Shown: positions 52,335 to 61,534, counted from the first letter of the stretch. The stretch is 64,000 nt of DNA from Blastopirellula retiformator (GCF_007859755.1 NZ_SJPF01000004.1:966506-1030505), one strand, 5' to 3'. Made by a program: numbers and translations. The notes: generated by a model from the sequence alone, not told the origin.

Positions 52335-54611
52335 GTGAATCGAAATTTCTGGACAATTCGAGTGATCCTGCTGTGCGGCTTTTGCCTGACGGCGGCGCCG
52401 CTACTTGCGCAAGACGAGCCGCCGCCAGCCCGCGCCGTGCGTTCGGACGACGTGCCGTTCGAGCGGATCACGATGAAGGACAAGGCCGATACGTTCGAGA
52501 TCAATATCCGCCCCCTGACGCTGCCGCGCGGCACGTTTTGGGAGAACATAAAGGGGAATGATACGGTCCGCTTCGTGTCGGAAGATGGCCGGACGCTCGA
52601 AACGAAACGGAAGTACGTGACCTCGTACATCAAGTTTCCGCAGTTGCTGCTCAACGAAGCGAATCGCCTGACCCGGGCGGGTCAGCTGGACGCCGCCTTC
52701 AAGTTCTATGATCGGCTGTTGCTCGACTATCCGCAGCATGAGGGCCTGTCGACGGCGCTTTCCGCCTACTTGTACGAGAACGCCAAAGGAGCGTTTCGCA
52801 ACAATCAATATGGAGAAGCGCTCGGGTTCCTGGAAGAGGCGAACTCGTACCGCCCGCCGGTCGACAATCTCGACACGGCGATCAACGCCGCGGCCGATAA
52901 GCTGATTGGCGACTACGTGGCGCAGCAGCAGTACGCGTCGGCCCGAGAACTGATCGCGCGGTTGTCGAAGCTCCGCATTCGCGACGTCGCGTCGGTCACC
53001 AAGTGGAAACAGTACCTGCAAACCGAAGCGGGCAAAAAGCGGGACGAAGCGAAACGCTATCTGGCCGCCGGCGACTTGAACGCCGCTTTCGTCGCCGCCA
53101 AACAGATGCGTTTTATCGATGGCAAAGTAAGCGGCGGCCCCGAGCTGTCGGAAGAAATCGCCCGCCGCTTTCCGTTTATCCGCGTCGGCGTCACCGTGCC
53201 GACCGTCGTGGCCAATTCGGCCAGCATGACCTTCGCCGCAACCCGCGATCGGCGGCTGCTGCAGCGGAACCTGACCGAATTGATCGGCTTTGGCGCCGAC
53301 GGCAGCCAGTATGCGTCGCCGTTCGGTACCTTGGGACGCGCGGTCGGCGGCGTCGAGTTCAGTCTTTTGTTTCGCAATCCGGCCGAAGCCTATCCGTGCT
53401 CAGCTCAACTGCTTAGCCAGCCCCCCTCTTCGCCGCGACTGGCGCTGCTGCAAGAGTCGCTCGCCTATGTCGATCTGGAAAACGGCCGCGAACTTCGCGT
53501 GCAGCTGAAGACGCCGCATGTGCGTCCCGAGGCGCTCGCTCGCTTGGACGTCATGCAGCAGCTTCCCGAAGCGGTTCCGTATCAGGAAAAGACGAGCGGC
53601 GATATGCGGCGGTTTGTGGTCAATCCCGACTACGCGATGCGCAGCCCGCAGCAGCCGCAAGCGATCGAGATGGAAAATTTCGGATATTCGAGTCGCGCCC
53701 TGCTGGCGCTTCGCTCGGGGCAAATCGACATCATCGATCGTCTGTTCCCGACGCAAGTTGACGAAGCGAAGGCCGACAGCTCGCTGGTGGTCGACTACTA
53801 TCGGACCCCCTCGATTCACTTTCTGGCGCCGAACTACGATCATCCGCTGATGCAGTCCCCCACGTTCCGTCGCGGGCTGCTGTACGCGATCAATCGCAGC
53901 TCGATCCTGGATGGCCGCCTCTTGGCAGGCGCCGAGATTCGCGGCAGCCACCTGATTAGCGCCCCAATTCCGGCGGGACTCGAAGCGGACGATTCGGCCG
54001 GCTATGGGTACGACAACTCGATCGATCCCCGCCCCTACGAACCGGAGATGAGCGTTACTTTGTTCCGCCTGGCGTTGCTCGAACTAGAGCAACAAGCCGA
54101 AGCGGCCGAGACCGACGCGCCGCAGATGATCAAACAGCTGAAGATCGGTCATCCCGATAGCGAAATCTCGCGCGAGGCGACCACCGCCATCGCCAGGTAC
54201 CTGAAGCGAGTTGGCTTTGAAGTCGAACTGGTCGTCACGCCTCCCGAGGCGATTCGCGCTGCCGACGTCGGCGTTGACCTGTTGTACGTCGAAGCCTGCG
54301 TGCAAGAGTCGCTGGTCGACATCCCGCTGTTGGTCTCGCAGATGATTCCCGCCGAACATCAAAGCCGCTACCTGCAAGCCGCCGTTCGTCGGTTGAACGA
54401 AGCGACCAACTGGACGCAGGTTCGCGAGCGGTTCTGGACTTTGCATCGCGTCGCCTATGACGAAACGATCGTACTTCCACTCTGGCAGATGCGCGACTAT
54501 TTCGTTCGCTCGGCCGAGTTCGGCGGCGTTTCGCGGCAGCCGATGACGCTGTTCCAAGACGTCGAACGTTGGTCCGCCATTTCCCTGACTTCCGGAAAGG
54601 GGAATAAATAA
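52335..54611 (+). CDS. Secreted family-5 solute-binding-like protein with TPR-like N-terminus
   Basis: 758 residues from GTG at 52335, 9 nt after the previous stop. Signal peptide 1-26. Residues about 90-215 look like helical repeats (LLLNEANRLTRAGQLDAAFKFY; GALGFLEEA-like). The C-terminal two-thirds resembles extracellular solute-binding protein family 5 (FRRGLLYAINRSSILDG; RYLKRVGFEVELVVTPPE). No ABC permease or ATPase gene is near, so it is an orphan binding protein, perhaps a periplasmic ligand sensor. Ends by TAATG into the next gene. Confidence 0.78.
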   Translation: MNRNFWTIRVILLCGFCLTAAPLLAQDEPPPARAVRSDDVPFERITMKDKADTFEINIRPLTLPRGTFWENIKGNDTVRFVSEDGRTLETKRKYVTSYIKFPQLLLNEANRLTRAGQLDAAFKFYDRLLLDYPQHEGLSTALSAYLYENAKGAFRNNQYGEALGFLEEANSYRPPVDNLDTAINAAADKLIGDYVAQQQYASARELIARLSKLRIRDVASVTKWKQYLQTEAGKKRDEAKRYLAAGDLNAAFVAAKQMRFIDGKVSGGPELSEEIARRFPFIRVGVTVPTVVANSASMTFAATRDRRLLQRNLTELIGFGADGSQYASPFGTLGRAVGGVEFSLLFRNPAEAYPCSAQLLSQPPSSPRLALLQESLAYVDLENGRELRVQLKTPHVRPEALARLDVMQQLPEAVPYQEKTSGDMRRFVVNPDYAMRSPQQPQAIEMENFGYSSRALLALRSGQIDIIDRLFPTQVDEAKADSSLVVDYYRTPSIHFLAPNYDHPLMQSPTFRRGLLYAINRSSILDGRLLAGAEIRGSHLISAPIPAGLEADDSAGYGYDNSIDPRPYEPEMSVTLFRLALLELEQQAEAAETDAPQMIKQLKIGHPDSEISREATTAIARYLKRVGFEVELVVTPPEAIRAADVGVDLLYVEACVQESLVDIPLLVSQMIPAEHQSRYLQAAVRRLNEATNWTQVRERFWTLHRVAYDETIVLPLWQMRDYFVRSAEFGGVSRQPMTLFQDVERWSAISLTSGKGNK

Positions 54612-56068
54612 TGCGTACCGCTTGGACCTGGTTGATCGTCGGTTTCTGCTTGTCGCTATCGCAAACAGCGCTGGCCGCACCGTGGGAATTTGATCCGTAT
54701 CGCGTCGAAGTTTGGATTGCCGCTGACGATCCGCGATTGCTGAGCGACTCGGCGCAACAACAAGTGCGTGAGAAGATCGAGCAGCGAAGCTGGATTGCCG
54801 CCAAAGCGGTCTGGCAGGTCGATGTGCTCCCCTGCCCTGCACCGCTGCGTTGGGACGCGTTTCACAAGCTGGGCGAAATGACGCAGCCGGTCAATCCGCA
54901 AACGGCCGATGCCCCAGTCGACAAGATCATCTTGGTCACGATTCAATCGCAATCGCCGCAGCTACAAATGGCGGCGCGGCAGTTCGACGTTCGCACGCAG
55001 CGGTGGAGTGGCGTTCATCGCGAGCAAATTGGCAGCTTGCGGCTGGTCAGCATCACGGCGGTTGATCTACTGCGGCGCTGCTTTGAGCCGATCGGCAAGA
55101 TCGAACGCATCGATGAGTCGGAAGCGCTGGTCGTGATGAAAGCCCAAGGTCTGGCCGATACGCCCGATTCGCCGGCGATCGTTCCCAACGGTTCGGCCCT
55201 GACGGTTGCGATGCGTCGGCTGAACCGGACCGGTCAGCTCGAAAAGAACGGCGTGCAGATGATTGATTGGACCGTGCTGGAAGTGCTGGCGGATCAATTC
55301 AACTTCAAAAAGTGCGAAATCCTCTCGGGCTTTCGGCGTCCGCTGTCGGGGCGCAAGAGCATTCGCGTCGAACGTTTGGCGGTCGCCGTGAAGCCCGCCT
55401 ACCAGCAAACCGAACTGCACGTGAGGAGTCGCGAGGGAAGCCCACTGCCTGGTTACGAAATCTACGCCAAAGACACGCAGTCGGGCGAAAGCGAACGGCT
55501 GGCCGCGACCGACGATCATGGCGTGGTCGGCTTGCCCCAAGATCCGCAGCATCCATTCCGCCTGTTGTACGTGCGCAGCGGCGGCAGCTTGCTCGCCCGA
55601 TTGCCCCTGGTGCCGGGACTTGAGTCAGAGCTGACCGCGACCGTCACCGACAACGCGCGGCAGGTCGAAGCGGAAGGATTCGTCCTCGGCTGGCGGCGGA
55701 AGATGCTCGACGTGATCGCTCGTCGCGAGCTGATCGCCGACCGGATTCGTCGCCGGATTGAAGAAGGAGACGTCGAAGGCGCCGAGAAGTGGCTTGTCGA
55801 GATGCAAGAGATGACGAAGATCAATGACCTGCTCTATCAATTCCGCCAGGCGAAGAACGACTTCTTGGAAGGGGGCGACGCGTCGGACCAACGGACCAGC
55901 GCCCAGATCACGCAGTTGTTTGACAAGGCGCAGCAATTGGCCAGCAAGAGCTACAACCGCAATCTCGAGCGCGATCTCGCCGACGAAGTGCAAAAGATGC
56001 GGAAGGCGTCTGACAGCTTTGGGGGAGACGCCGCGGCGCCGACCTCTTCGGACGATTTCGGCAAGTAG
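54611..56068 (+). CDS. Secreted protein, unknown function
   Basis: 485 residues. Signal peptide 1-23 (LIVGFCLSLSQTALA). The middle (about 100-340) is beta-rich without a recognised domain. The C-terminal 125 residues are helical and charged (GWRRKMLDVIARRELIADRIRRRIE, with a long coiled part to about 470). Last gene of the operon, overlapping the preceding gene by one base (TAATG); its 3' end is 3 nt from the convergent kinase gene. Function cannot be inferred beyond cell-envelope location. Confidence 0.7.
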   Translation: MRTAWTWLIVGFCLSLSQTALAAPWEFDPYRVEVWIAADDPRLLSDSAQQQVREKIEQRSWIAAKAVWQVDVLPCPAPLRWDAFHKLGEMTQPVNPQTADAPVDKIILVTIQSQSPQLQMAARQFDVRTQRWSGVHREQIGSLRLVSITAVDLLRRCFEPIGKIERIDESEALVVMKAQGLADTPDSPAIVPNGSALTVAMRRLNRTGQLEKNGVQMIDWTVLEVLADQFNFKKCEILSGFRRPLSGRKSIRVERLAVAVKPAYQQTELHVRSREGSPLPGYEIYAKDTQSGESERLAATDDHGVVGLPQDPQHPFRLLYVRSGGSLLARLPLVPGLESELTATVTDNARQVEAEGFVLGWRRKMLDVIARRELIADRIRRRIEEGDVEGAEKWLVEMQEMTKINDLLYQFRQAKNDFLEGGDASDQRTSAQITQLFDKAQQLASKSYNRNLERDLADEVQKMRKASDSFGGDAAAPTSSDDFGK

Positions 56069-56071
56069 CGG

Positions 56072-57427
56072 CTATCGCGCCGCGAGCGCCAAGTAGGTGA
56101 CCAGTGCGCCCATGATCGCCGACAATGGCAAGCCGACCAACAACGCGATCGTTAGCTGGCGTTCGCGGCGGGTTTGACGCGGCTGAAAGATGAGCCGCGA
56201 AGAGCTGGGCTGAATCGCCGCCGTATCTTGCGACGCGAACAACGACTGCTCGGTCGACTGCGACGTCTGGCTATGACTTTCGCTATCGTCCGGGCTCACT
56301 TCGTAAGCGTTCGAGCCTGCTTCGGTGTCGTTCATGTGACCCCCGCTGGCGTAAACCGGCGGCGGAGGTTGCCAGGCAGGCTGAATCGTTTGATTCAATT
56401 CAAACTGCCGCGTGTCCGAAACCCACGGCTCGAGCCGAGCGGCGATTTCGGCCGCCGATTGAATCCGCTTCTCTGGGTTCTTCTCCATCATCTCGGCGAT
56501 GACGTCGACCAGGTCGCGATCGATATCGGGATTGAACCGATGCGGGTGCAGCGGCGGTTCGTCGCGATGGCGGCGGGCTTTGTCTTGAACCGATCCGCCG
56601 GGGAACGGCACTTTGCCGGTCAGCGCGTAATAAAAGGTGCAGCCGAGCGAGTAGATATCCCACAGCGGCGACACATCCAGCGGATCGCGAATCTGCTCTG
56701 GCGCCAGGTAGTCGATCGTGCCGACGATCTTGCCCGAGGCGCCGCTGCTATTCGCCTCGTTCATGAAGTCGGCCAGCCCCAGGTCCGAGACCTTCGCCTT
56801 GCCGTCGGGCGTCACCAGAATGTTGCCCGGCTTTACGTCGCGATGGCACAAGTCTTGTTGATGGGCGTATTCCAAACCGCGGGCCGCATGCGAGACGATC
56901 GTCGCCGCGTGATACTGCGTCAGATGACGCTTGGCTCGGATCAGCCGCCGCAAGTCGGTTCCCGGCACATACTCGGTCACCAGGTAATGGACGTTGCCGT
57001 CTTGGCCGGCGTCGTACGCTCGCACCAGGCAAGGATGATCCAACTGGGCCTGCATGCGAATTTCGCGCATGAACCGGTTGATCGCCTCAGGCGTGCTCCG
57101 CTGCAGCGGCAGCACTTTAATCGCCACCTGACGACCCATGAAGTTGTGTTCGGCTTTGAAGACCTGCCCCATGCCCCCCTGCCCGATCCAGTCGGTGATG
57201 ACATAGGGGCCCAGGGTTAACTTGGTCAGGCCTTTACGCAACTGGTCGGCTTGATACTGGGTTAGCATCTTCCGATCGACCAGAGCGGCAGCTAGATCTT
57301 CGTCGCTGACGTTGCGACGGATCGACGCCGCCTGCAGCTTTTGGATCGTCTCTTCGATCTGCTCGGAGGAGACGAGCCCGCTGACCAATGCGGTTTCTCG
57401 AAATGATTTCGCGGACTCAGTAGGCAC
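56072..57427 (-). CDS. Ser/Thr protein kinase with N-terminal planctomycete domain and C-terminal membrane helix
   Basis: 451 residues. N-terminal helical domain about 13-65 (GLVSSEQIEETIQKL, MLTQYQADQL), which resembles that of the propeller protein at 48975. The kinase core follows: IGQGGMGQVFKAEH (81-94), Lys 104, HRDVKPGNIL (195-204), DLGLADF (215-221), YLAPEQI. A linker follows, then a C-terminal membrane helix (about 428-449), with almost nothing outside. It therefore anchors the kinase to the membrane facing the cytoplasm. It is convergent with the ExbBD operon and may act on its proteins. Confidence 0.9.
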   Translation of the reverse strand: MPTESAKSFRETALVSGLVSSEQIEETIQKLQAASIRRNVSDEDLAAALVDRKMLTQYQADQLRKGLTKLTLGPYVITDWIGQGGMGQVFKAEHNFMGRQVAIKVLPLQRSTPEAINRFMREIRMQAQLDHPCLVRAYDAGQDGNVHYLVTEYVPGTDLRRLIRAKRHLTQYHAATIVSHAARGLEYAHQQDLCHRDVKPGNILVTPDGKAKVSDLGLADFMNEANSSGASGKIVGTIDYLAPEQIRDPLDVSPLWDIYSLGCTFYYALTGKVPFPGGSVQDKARRHRDEPPLHPHRFNPDIDRDLVDVIAEMMEKNPEKRIQSAAEIAARLEPWVSDTRQFELNQTIQPAWQPPPPVYASGGHMNDTEAGSNAYEVSPDDSESHSQTSQSTEQSLFASQDTAAIQPSSSRLIFQPRQTRRERQLTIALLVGLPLSAIMGALVTYLALAAR

Positions 57428-57538
57428 GGCGGTCTAGCCAGAAAGAAAAGTAGTTGAGTTGATTTTACTCGGTTCCACCGATCTTCAAGAGGCGGACGGG
57501 CGAAATTGGTCCTTTTTGAGGGTTGGTTAAGGACTTTC

Positions 57539-58210
57539 TTACAAATAATCTTGCCAAGAATCGGGCAACGGCGCCTCAATCGTAAGTCGTTTTTTCAGCG
57601 TAGGATGCGTAAAAACGAGACGTCGCGCGTGCAGCGCAATCCCGGGGGCGAAACGGTCGGTCGCCCCATATTTACGGTCTCCCAGGATTGCCGCGCCGCG
57701 GCTGGCTAGCTGGAGGCGAATCTGGTGTTTTCGGCCGGTGATCAGTCGCAATTCGACCCGCTGGCATTGCCGGAGCCGCTGCTGTCCGATCACCTCCAGC
57801 TCGGCATTGTCGGCGTCGGCGGCGCCTTCCGGGGCCACCACCATCCGGCGGAGCTTGTCCTCTTTGCGGATCCAATCAACCAGTTTGCCGCTGCGGATTT
57901 TCGCACCCAGCGGAATCAGGGCGCTATATTCCTTTTCGGTCGAGCGATCCCGAAATTGCTCGGAAAGTCGGCTCGCCGCTTTCGAGGTCCGGGCCAACAG
58001 TAGCACGCCGGTCACGTGGGCGTCGATCCGGCTGACGACGCCGACATAGACGCTACCCGGTTTGTCGTACTTCCGTTTCAGATAATCTTTGGCCCACTCG
58101 GCGGCGCTCGGTTCCCCTTCCTTGGCGCCCATCGTCGCCAATAATGCAGGTTTCGAGATCGCTAGTAAATGGTTATCTTCGTAAAGAACTTGCGGAGTCG
58201 CAAACTTCAT
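57539..58210 (-). CDS. RluA-family pseudouridine synthase
   Basis: 223 residues. The RluA core is seen in the catalytic segment VSRIDAHVTGVLLLAR (about 59-74), where Asp 63 is the catalytic residue; the usual HRLDxxTSG is changed to SRIDAHVTG. A later RVELRLITGRKHQIRLQLA (about 152-170) fits the RNA-binding/active-site strand. It converts uridine to pseudouridine in rRNA or tRNA; the target site is unknown. Single gene. Confidence 0.85.
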   Translation of the reverse strand: MKFATPQVLYEDNHLLAISKPALLATMGAKEGEPSAAEWAKDYLKRKYDKPGSVYVGVVSRIDAHVTGVLLLARTSKAASRLSEQFRDRSTEKEYSALIPLGAKIRSGKLVDWIRKEDKLRRMVVAPEGAADADNAELEVIGQQRLRQCQRVELRLITGRKHQIRLQLASRGAAILGDRKYGATDRFAPGIALHARRLVFTHPTLKKRLTIEAPLPDSWQDYL

Positions 58211-58298
58211 CGGATGATTCTTCTTAGCTAAGCTTCAGCGATGCTGCGCGAAAACGTCGATTCTACGCCTCCCACGCCTCCTAGTTCCAGTCCTGCGA

Positions 58299-58871
58299 AT
58301 GTATCCTAGCTTGATCCTGGCGAGCGGCTCTCCCAGACGGCGCGAATTGCTGACCATGGCCGGCATCCCGTTTGAGGTCGTCCTGCCCGCCGATCATGCC
58401 GAGACCGATCCCGTCGCTGGCGAACCGCCCCGCGCGACGGTGTTGCGATTGGCCCGCGAAAAAGCGGCCGATGTCGCAAAACGGACCGCAGAAGGAATCG
58501 TGCTGGCGGCGGACACGTTGGCCGAATGTGATGGACTCCCCTTGGGCAAACCGCGCGATCGTGATCATGCCCGCGAGATTTTGCAAACCTTGCGCGGTCG
58601 CGATCACACCGTATTATCCGCCATCTGCTTGTGGCGCCGGCCCGAAGATTTTATCGCCCAGGACGTCGCCGAGTCGCATCTGCGAATGCGGATGCTGAGC
58701 GACGAGGAAATCGAGTCGTACCTCGACACCGGCCTCTGGGAAGGAAAAGCGGGCGCCTTCGGTCTGCAAGATCGCATCGACTGGATCGAAGTGGTCAGCG
58801 GCAGCCAATCGAACGTCGTCGGCCTACCGCTAGAACTGCTGGCGATCTTGCTGATGAATTTTCATGAGTAG
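58299..58871 (+). CDS. maf: Maf-family nucleotide pyrophosphatase
   Basis: 190 residues beginning YPSLILASGSPRRRELL, the Maf nucleotide-binding start. The catalytic Asp in VLAADTLAECDG (about 68-79), the conserved GKPRDRDHAREIL, and the late WEGKAGAFGLQD (about 147-158) complete the family set. It hydrolyses modified or canonical nucleoside triphosphates to monophosphates as a house-cleaning enzyme. Divergent from the RluA gene. Confidence 0.9.
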   Translation: MYPSLILASGSPRRRELLTMAGIPFEVVLPADHAETDPVAGEPPRATVLRLAREKAADVAKRTAEGIVLAADTLAECDGLPLGKPRDRDHAREILQTLRGRDHTVLSAICLWRRPEDFIAQDVAESHLRMRMLSDEEIESYLDTGLWEGKAGAFGLQDRIDWIEVVSGSQSNVVGLPLELLAILLMNFHE

Positions 58872-58899
58872 AGAATTCGAGCAGGAAACTCAGTTCAAT

Positions 58900-59083
58900 G
58901 GTTAGCCCAGATAGCTCCCGCTATCTGGGCGGCGCAGCCGCAGGAGGCATCAATCTGCGGCGTAAACAAACCAGCATTAGGCGACACCGCTTGAGTTGGC
59001 CGCCGCCGCTATTGCTTACGACTCAAGACGATGCCTCTTGCCGACTTTGTCGGCCGCGATAGCGAGAGCTATCGCGGCTAACC
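58900..59083. repeat. Element C, full copy (184 bp)
   Basis: Bounded by GGTTAGCC and GGCTAACC as at 10344. Left hairpin CCCAGATAG / CTATCTGGG, right hairpin CCGCGATAGC / GCTATCGCGG: both differ from the other copy by the same compensated base pair. Lies between the convergent maf and methyltransferase genes. Confidence 0.75.
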
Positions 59084-59096
59084 CAGGCAATGCGTT

Positions 59097-60038
59097 CTAG
59101 AACCCGCCCTGATAATCGGCGATCAACTCTCGATCGCTCAAAATCGCCGGGCTCTTTCGGCCAATGAAAAAGAAGGCCGACGCCGCGTCGAATGACGCTT
59201 TCTGCCGGGCCAGGTAATAGTCAAAGTATTTCAGCCAGAACAAACTGCACCGCGCCGCCAAACTGGCGGCCGAGCGAAGTCGCTTGGACTGAAAAAAGCT
59301 CATCATGAAATATCGCGCCGTCCAGGCCAGTGCCATACCGGGGCCGCAGGTCACGCCGCTTTCGACTTCTTCAAAGTGGCGAAAAAGTCGGCGATGTCCC
59401 AGCCGCGTGAACCGGGTGAAGTCAAACTGGCGGCCATGCACCTGTTGGATGAACGGCGTATCGGCGTAAACCAGGCCGTCCGCTTTCAGCACGCGATAGA
59501 TTTCCTCGACGCACCGCTGCGGATCGAGCACATGTTCCAGCACCGCCTGGACAATCACGGCGTCAAACGCGTCATCTTTGAACGGTAAGTTGTGGGCGTC
59601 GCAGATCAATTGCGTCCGCGGTCCCCACGAAGCGTCGGTTTCTACCACTTCAATTTCGGAATCTTCGAGCAACTCGTCGAGTCCGGCGCCAACGACCCCA
59701 CCCCCGACCACCAGCACGCGAACCGGCTTTTGGCGAGCTTTGAGCAGTTGGGCGAGCGTCTCCAGGTTTCGTTTGGCCGAGACGTTGCACGATAGGTCGG
59801 GCAAATGTTCGCTGATCCACTCATGAATCGGATGATTCGAGCGGAAAAAAGTTTCTTCGTCCGCCTCGAAGCCGCTGGTGTCGAAGATGCTGTTCGCTTC
59901 GTTGATCAAGATCGGCACGCTGCGCGAAGACGGAAACGTGTGCCCGCACTCCGGCGATTGGCAAACGAGCTGTTCGTCTTGGTGGGCGAGCATCTGTCCG
60001 CAGATCGGACAGGCCATGACATCTAACGGAAGCGACAT
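59097..60038 (-). CDS. SAM-dependent methyltransferase with Trm112-like zinc domain
   Basis: 313 residues from MSLPLDV; an in-frame ATG 19 codons earlier is possible but places a basic tail before the zinc motif. The N-terminus has a zinc site (CPIC near residue 9, and CQSPEC), like Trm112. The Rossmann-type methyltransferase core has motif I VLVVGGGVVGAGLDEL (about 110-125), then VVETDA (motif II) and AVLEHVLDPQ (about 169). Later residues are basic and hydrophobic. The substrate is unknown; a lipid, sugar or quinone precursor is possible. Single gene. Confidence 0.8.
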   Translation of the reverse strand: MSLPLDVMACPICGQMLAHQDEQLVCQSPECGHTFPSSRSVPILINEANSIFDTSGFEADEETFFRSNHPIHEWISEHLPDLSCNVSAKRNLETLAQLLKARQKPVRVLVVGGGVVGAGLDELLEDSEIEVVETDASWGPRTQLICDAHNLPFKDDAFDAVIVQAVLEHVLDPQRCVEEIYRVLKADGLVYADTPFIQQVHGRQFDFTRFTRLGHRRLFRHFEEVESGVTCGPGMALAWTARYFMMSFFQSKRLRSAASLAARCSLFWLKYFDYYLARQKASFDAASAFFFIGRKSPAILSDRELIADYQGGF

Positions 60039-60222
60039 GACGAACTTACGGCTGAGGGAATGATCGCCGCGCTCGAAGCACGCGGACCTTTTCAACCATA
60101 GGTCGCGGTAAATCGCCAGTCGGCCCGATTTCCCATCGCCGTCGCCGGCCAGGTGGGATAATCGGCAGAATCGGCCATCGGCGCCACGATTGGCTGGTCA
60201 GCGAGGAGTCGCCTGGGGGGCG

Positions 60223-60669
60223 TTACTCTTCGATCTCCCCAAGCAGGTCGACCTTTTTCAAGTTTAGCTCCCACTCGCGTCCATCTTTGTGCAGCGTCGC
60301 CTTTTCGATGGTCGTATCGCCGTCGATCACTTCGACCATGCCGCTGCCATTTTCCCCTTCGACATCAAAGAAAAACTGGTCCATCTCTTCGTCGTCTGAG
60401 AAGAGATGCCCCCAATTAACCGATGCGGTGGCCTCCTCGCCAATTTCTCTCTGAAACGTCGGATCGTCTTCGACGGACGCGATTACTTGCTTGGCGAATT
60501 CGTTCATGCCGAAGACCACCAAGCCGCCGCAGCAGACGAATCCGAGTACGATCGGCGTTACGACCGAGGCGACGATGCAACCAATAAAGAAATACCGGCG
60601 GCCGTTGCCAGCTTGATTGCCGCCTGACTGATAATCGTTGGGATCGTACGAATAGTTGCCGCCGCTCAT
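60223..60669 (-). CDS. Small single-pass membrane protein
   Basis: 148 residues. A Gly/Asn/Tyr-rich cytoplasmic start, one membrane helix (about 27-52, with VASVVTPIVLGFVCCGGLVVFG), and an acidic C-terminal domain (about 60-148). A similar layout is seen in the next gene upstream on the same strand (60852-61265): helix with CCGG/ACGG, then helical ATAS-type segment and an IGEEAT/IGDWQSA-like stretch. They may be divergent paralogues. Function unknown. Confidence 0.65.
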   Translation of the reverse strand: MSGGNYSYDPNDYQSGGNQAGNGRRYFFIGCIVASVVTPIVLGFVCCGGLVVFGMNEFAKQVIASVEDDPTFQREIGEEATASVNWGHLFSDDEEMDQFFFDVEGENGSGMVEVIDGDTTIEKATLHKDGREWELNLKKVDLLGEIEE

Positions 60670-60698
60670 AGATATCTACTCTCGCCAGACAAACCTAA

Positions 60699-60794
60699 CT
60701 GCCTGTTGAAAAATGCCCTCGTGGCATTTTCCAACCTCTCCAGGCTCAGTGCATCCGTGCGATCACGCAGTCCGTCGAGAAAATCAACGGACTG
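60699..60794. mobile_element. Element A, internally deleted copy (96 bp)
   Basis: Keeps both ends (CTGCCTGTTG... and ...AATCAACGGACTG) but lacks about 53 bp of the middle. Left flank CTAA, right flank ATAG, so the duplication is not clear here. Lies between two small membrane-protein genes. Confidence 0.65.
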
Positions 60795-60851
60795 ATAGGA
60801 AAGCGGCGAGTATAACGGCGTCGGCTTCCCTTGGTGAATTGACCGATTGCG

Positions 60852-61265
60852 TCAGTCGAGTTCGACCCGCCCATGGTCGGTTTCCAGAAACGCCCGCTCG
60901 TAGCCATCCTGGTCGAGATTCAAAATGACCAACACGGCGCTTCCCTCGGAACCTTCCAGTTCGACCGCGACCGCCGAGCCGTTCAGCTCCTGGCCGTACT
61001 CGCCCCCTTTCATGATGTTGACGTCGGCCGATTGCCAGTCGCCGATTTCCTGTTGGACCAGCGGATGTTCGGCGAAGGTTTCTTCCGCCGCCTCTTCGAC
61101 GATCGCGGCGCTCCAAGCCAAAAAGCCATACGCAGCGCCCCCACAAGCCAATAGCCCCAGTACGCCGACGACCCCAAGGCCAACCAGCACGTAAATCAAC
61201 ACCTTGTTGGCGGCGCCGCGGCGGTTGAGAATAGAACGGGCCGCGATGGAAACTGGCTGAGACAT
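60852..61265 (-). CDS. Small single-pass membrane protein
   Basis: 137 residues from MSQPVS; an earlier ATG at 61316 adds 17 residues without a family reason. One membrane helix (about 24-48, LIYVLVGLGVVGVLGLLACGG), then an acidic domain (about 55-137) with QQEIGDWQSADVNIMKGG and EGSEGSAVLVILNL. It resembles the product of 60223-60669 in layout and may be a paralogue. Function unknown. Confidence 0.65.
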   Translation of the reverse strand: MSQPVSIAARSILNRRGAANKVLIYVLVGLGVVGVLGLLACGGAAYGFLAWSAAIVEEAAEETFAEHPLVQQEIGDWQSADVNIMKGGEYGQELNGSAVAVELEGSEGSAVLVILNLDQDGYERAFLETDHGRVELD

Positions 61266-61490
61266 AGATGGGCTTCCAAGAGAATCTGGAGGGAAAGAAC
61301 TTAGAGGTCGCGGCAATTATGGCCGCTTCAACGTCGCTTCGGCAAGTATTTTATCCCGCTGCAGAACGGTTTTCTGCGATTACTCTGGCGCGGACGAAAA
61401 GAGCTCTCCAAACAAGATGTCGTCGTCTTTTGTCGAAGAGCTTCTCCCCAGTTGGCCTCGCCGCCAACTTCCTGCCCCCAGGGCACAAAA

Positions 61491-61519
61491 AAAGCCCCAA
61501 CCGATTTGGTTGGGGCTTT
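61491..61519 (-). terminator. Terminator of the rRNA operon
   Basis: A stem of 12 bp (AAAGCCCCAACC / GGTTGGGGCTTT) with a short loop, flanked by a T run on the minus strand. It lies 16 nt after the 5S gene. Confidence 0.88.
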
Positions 61520-61534
61520 GGAAGTGTAAATAAA

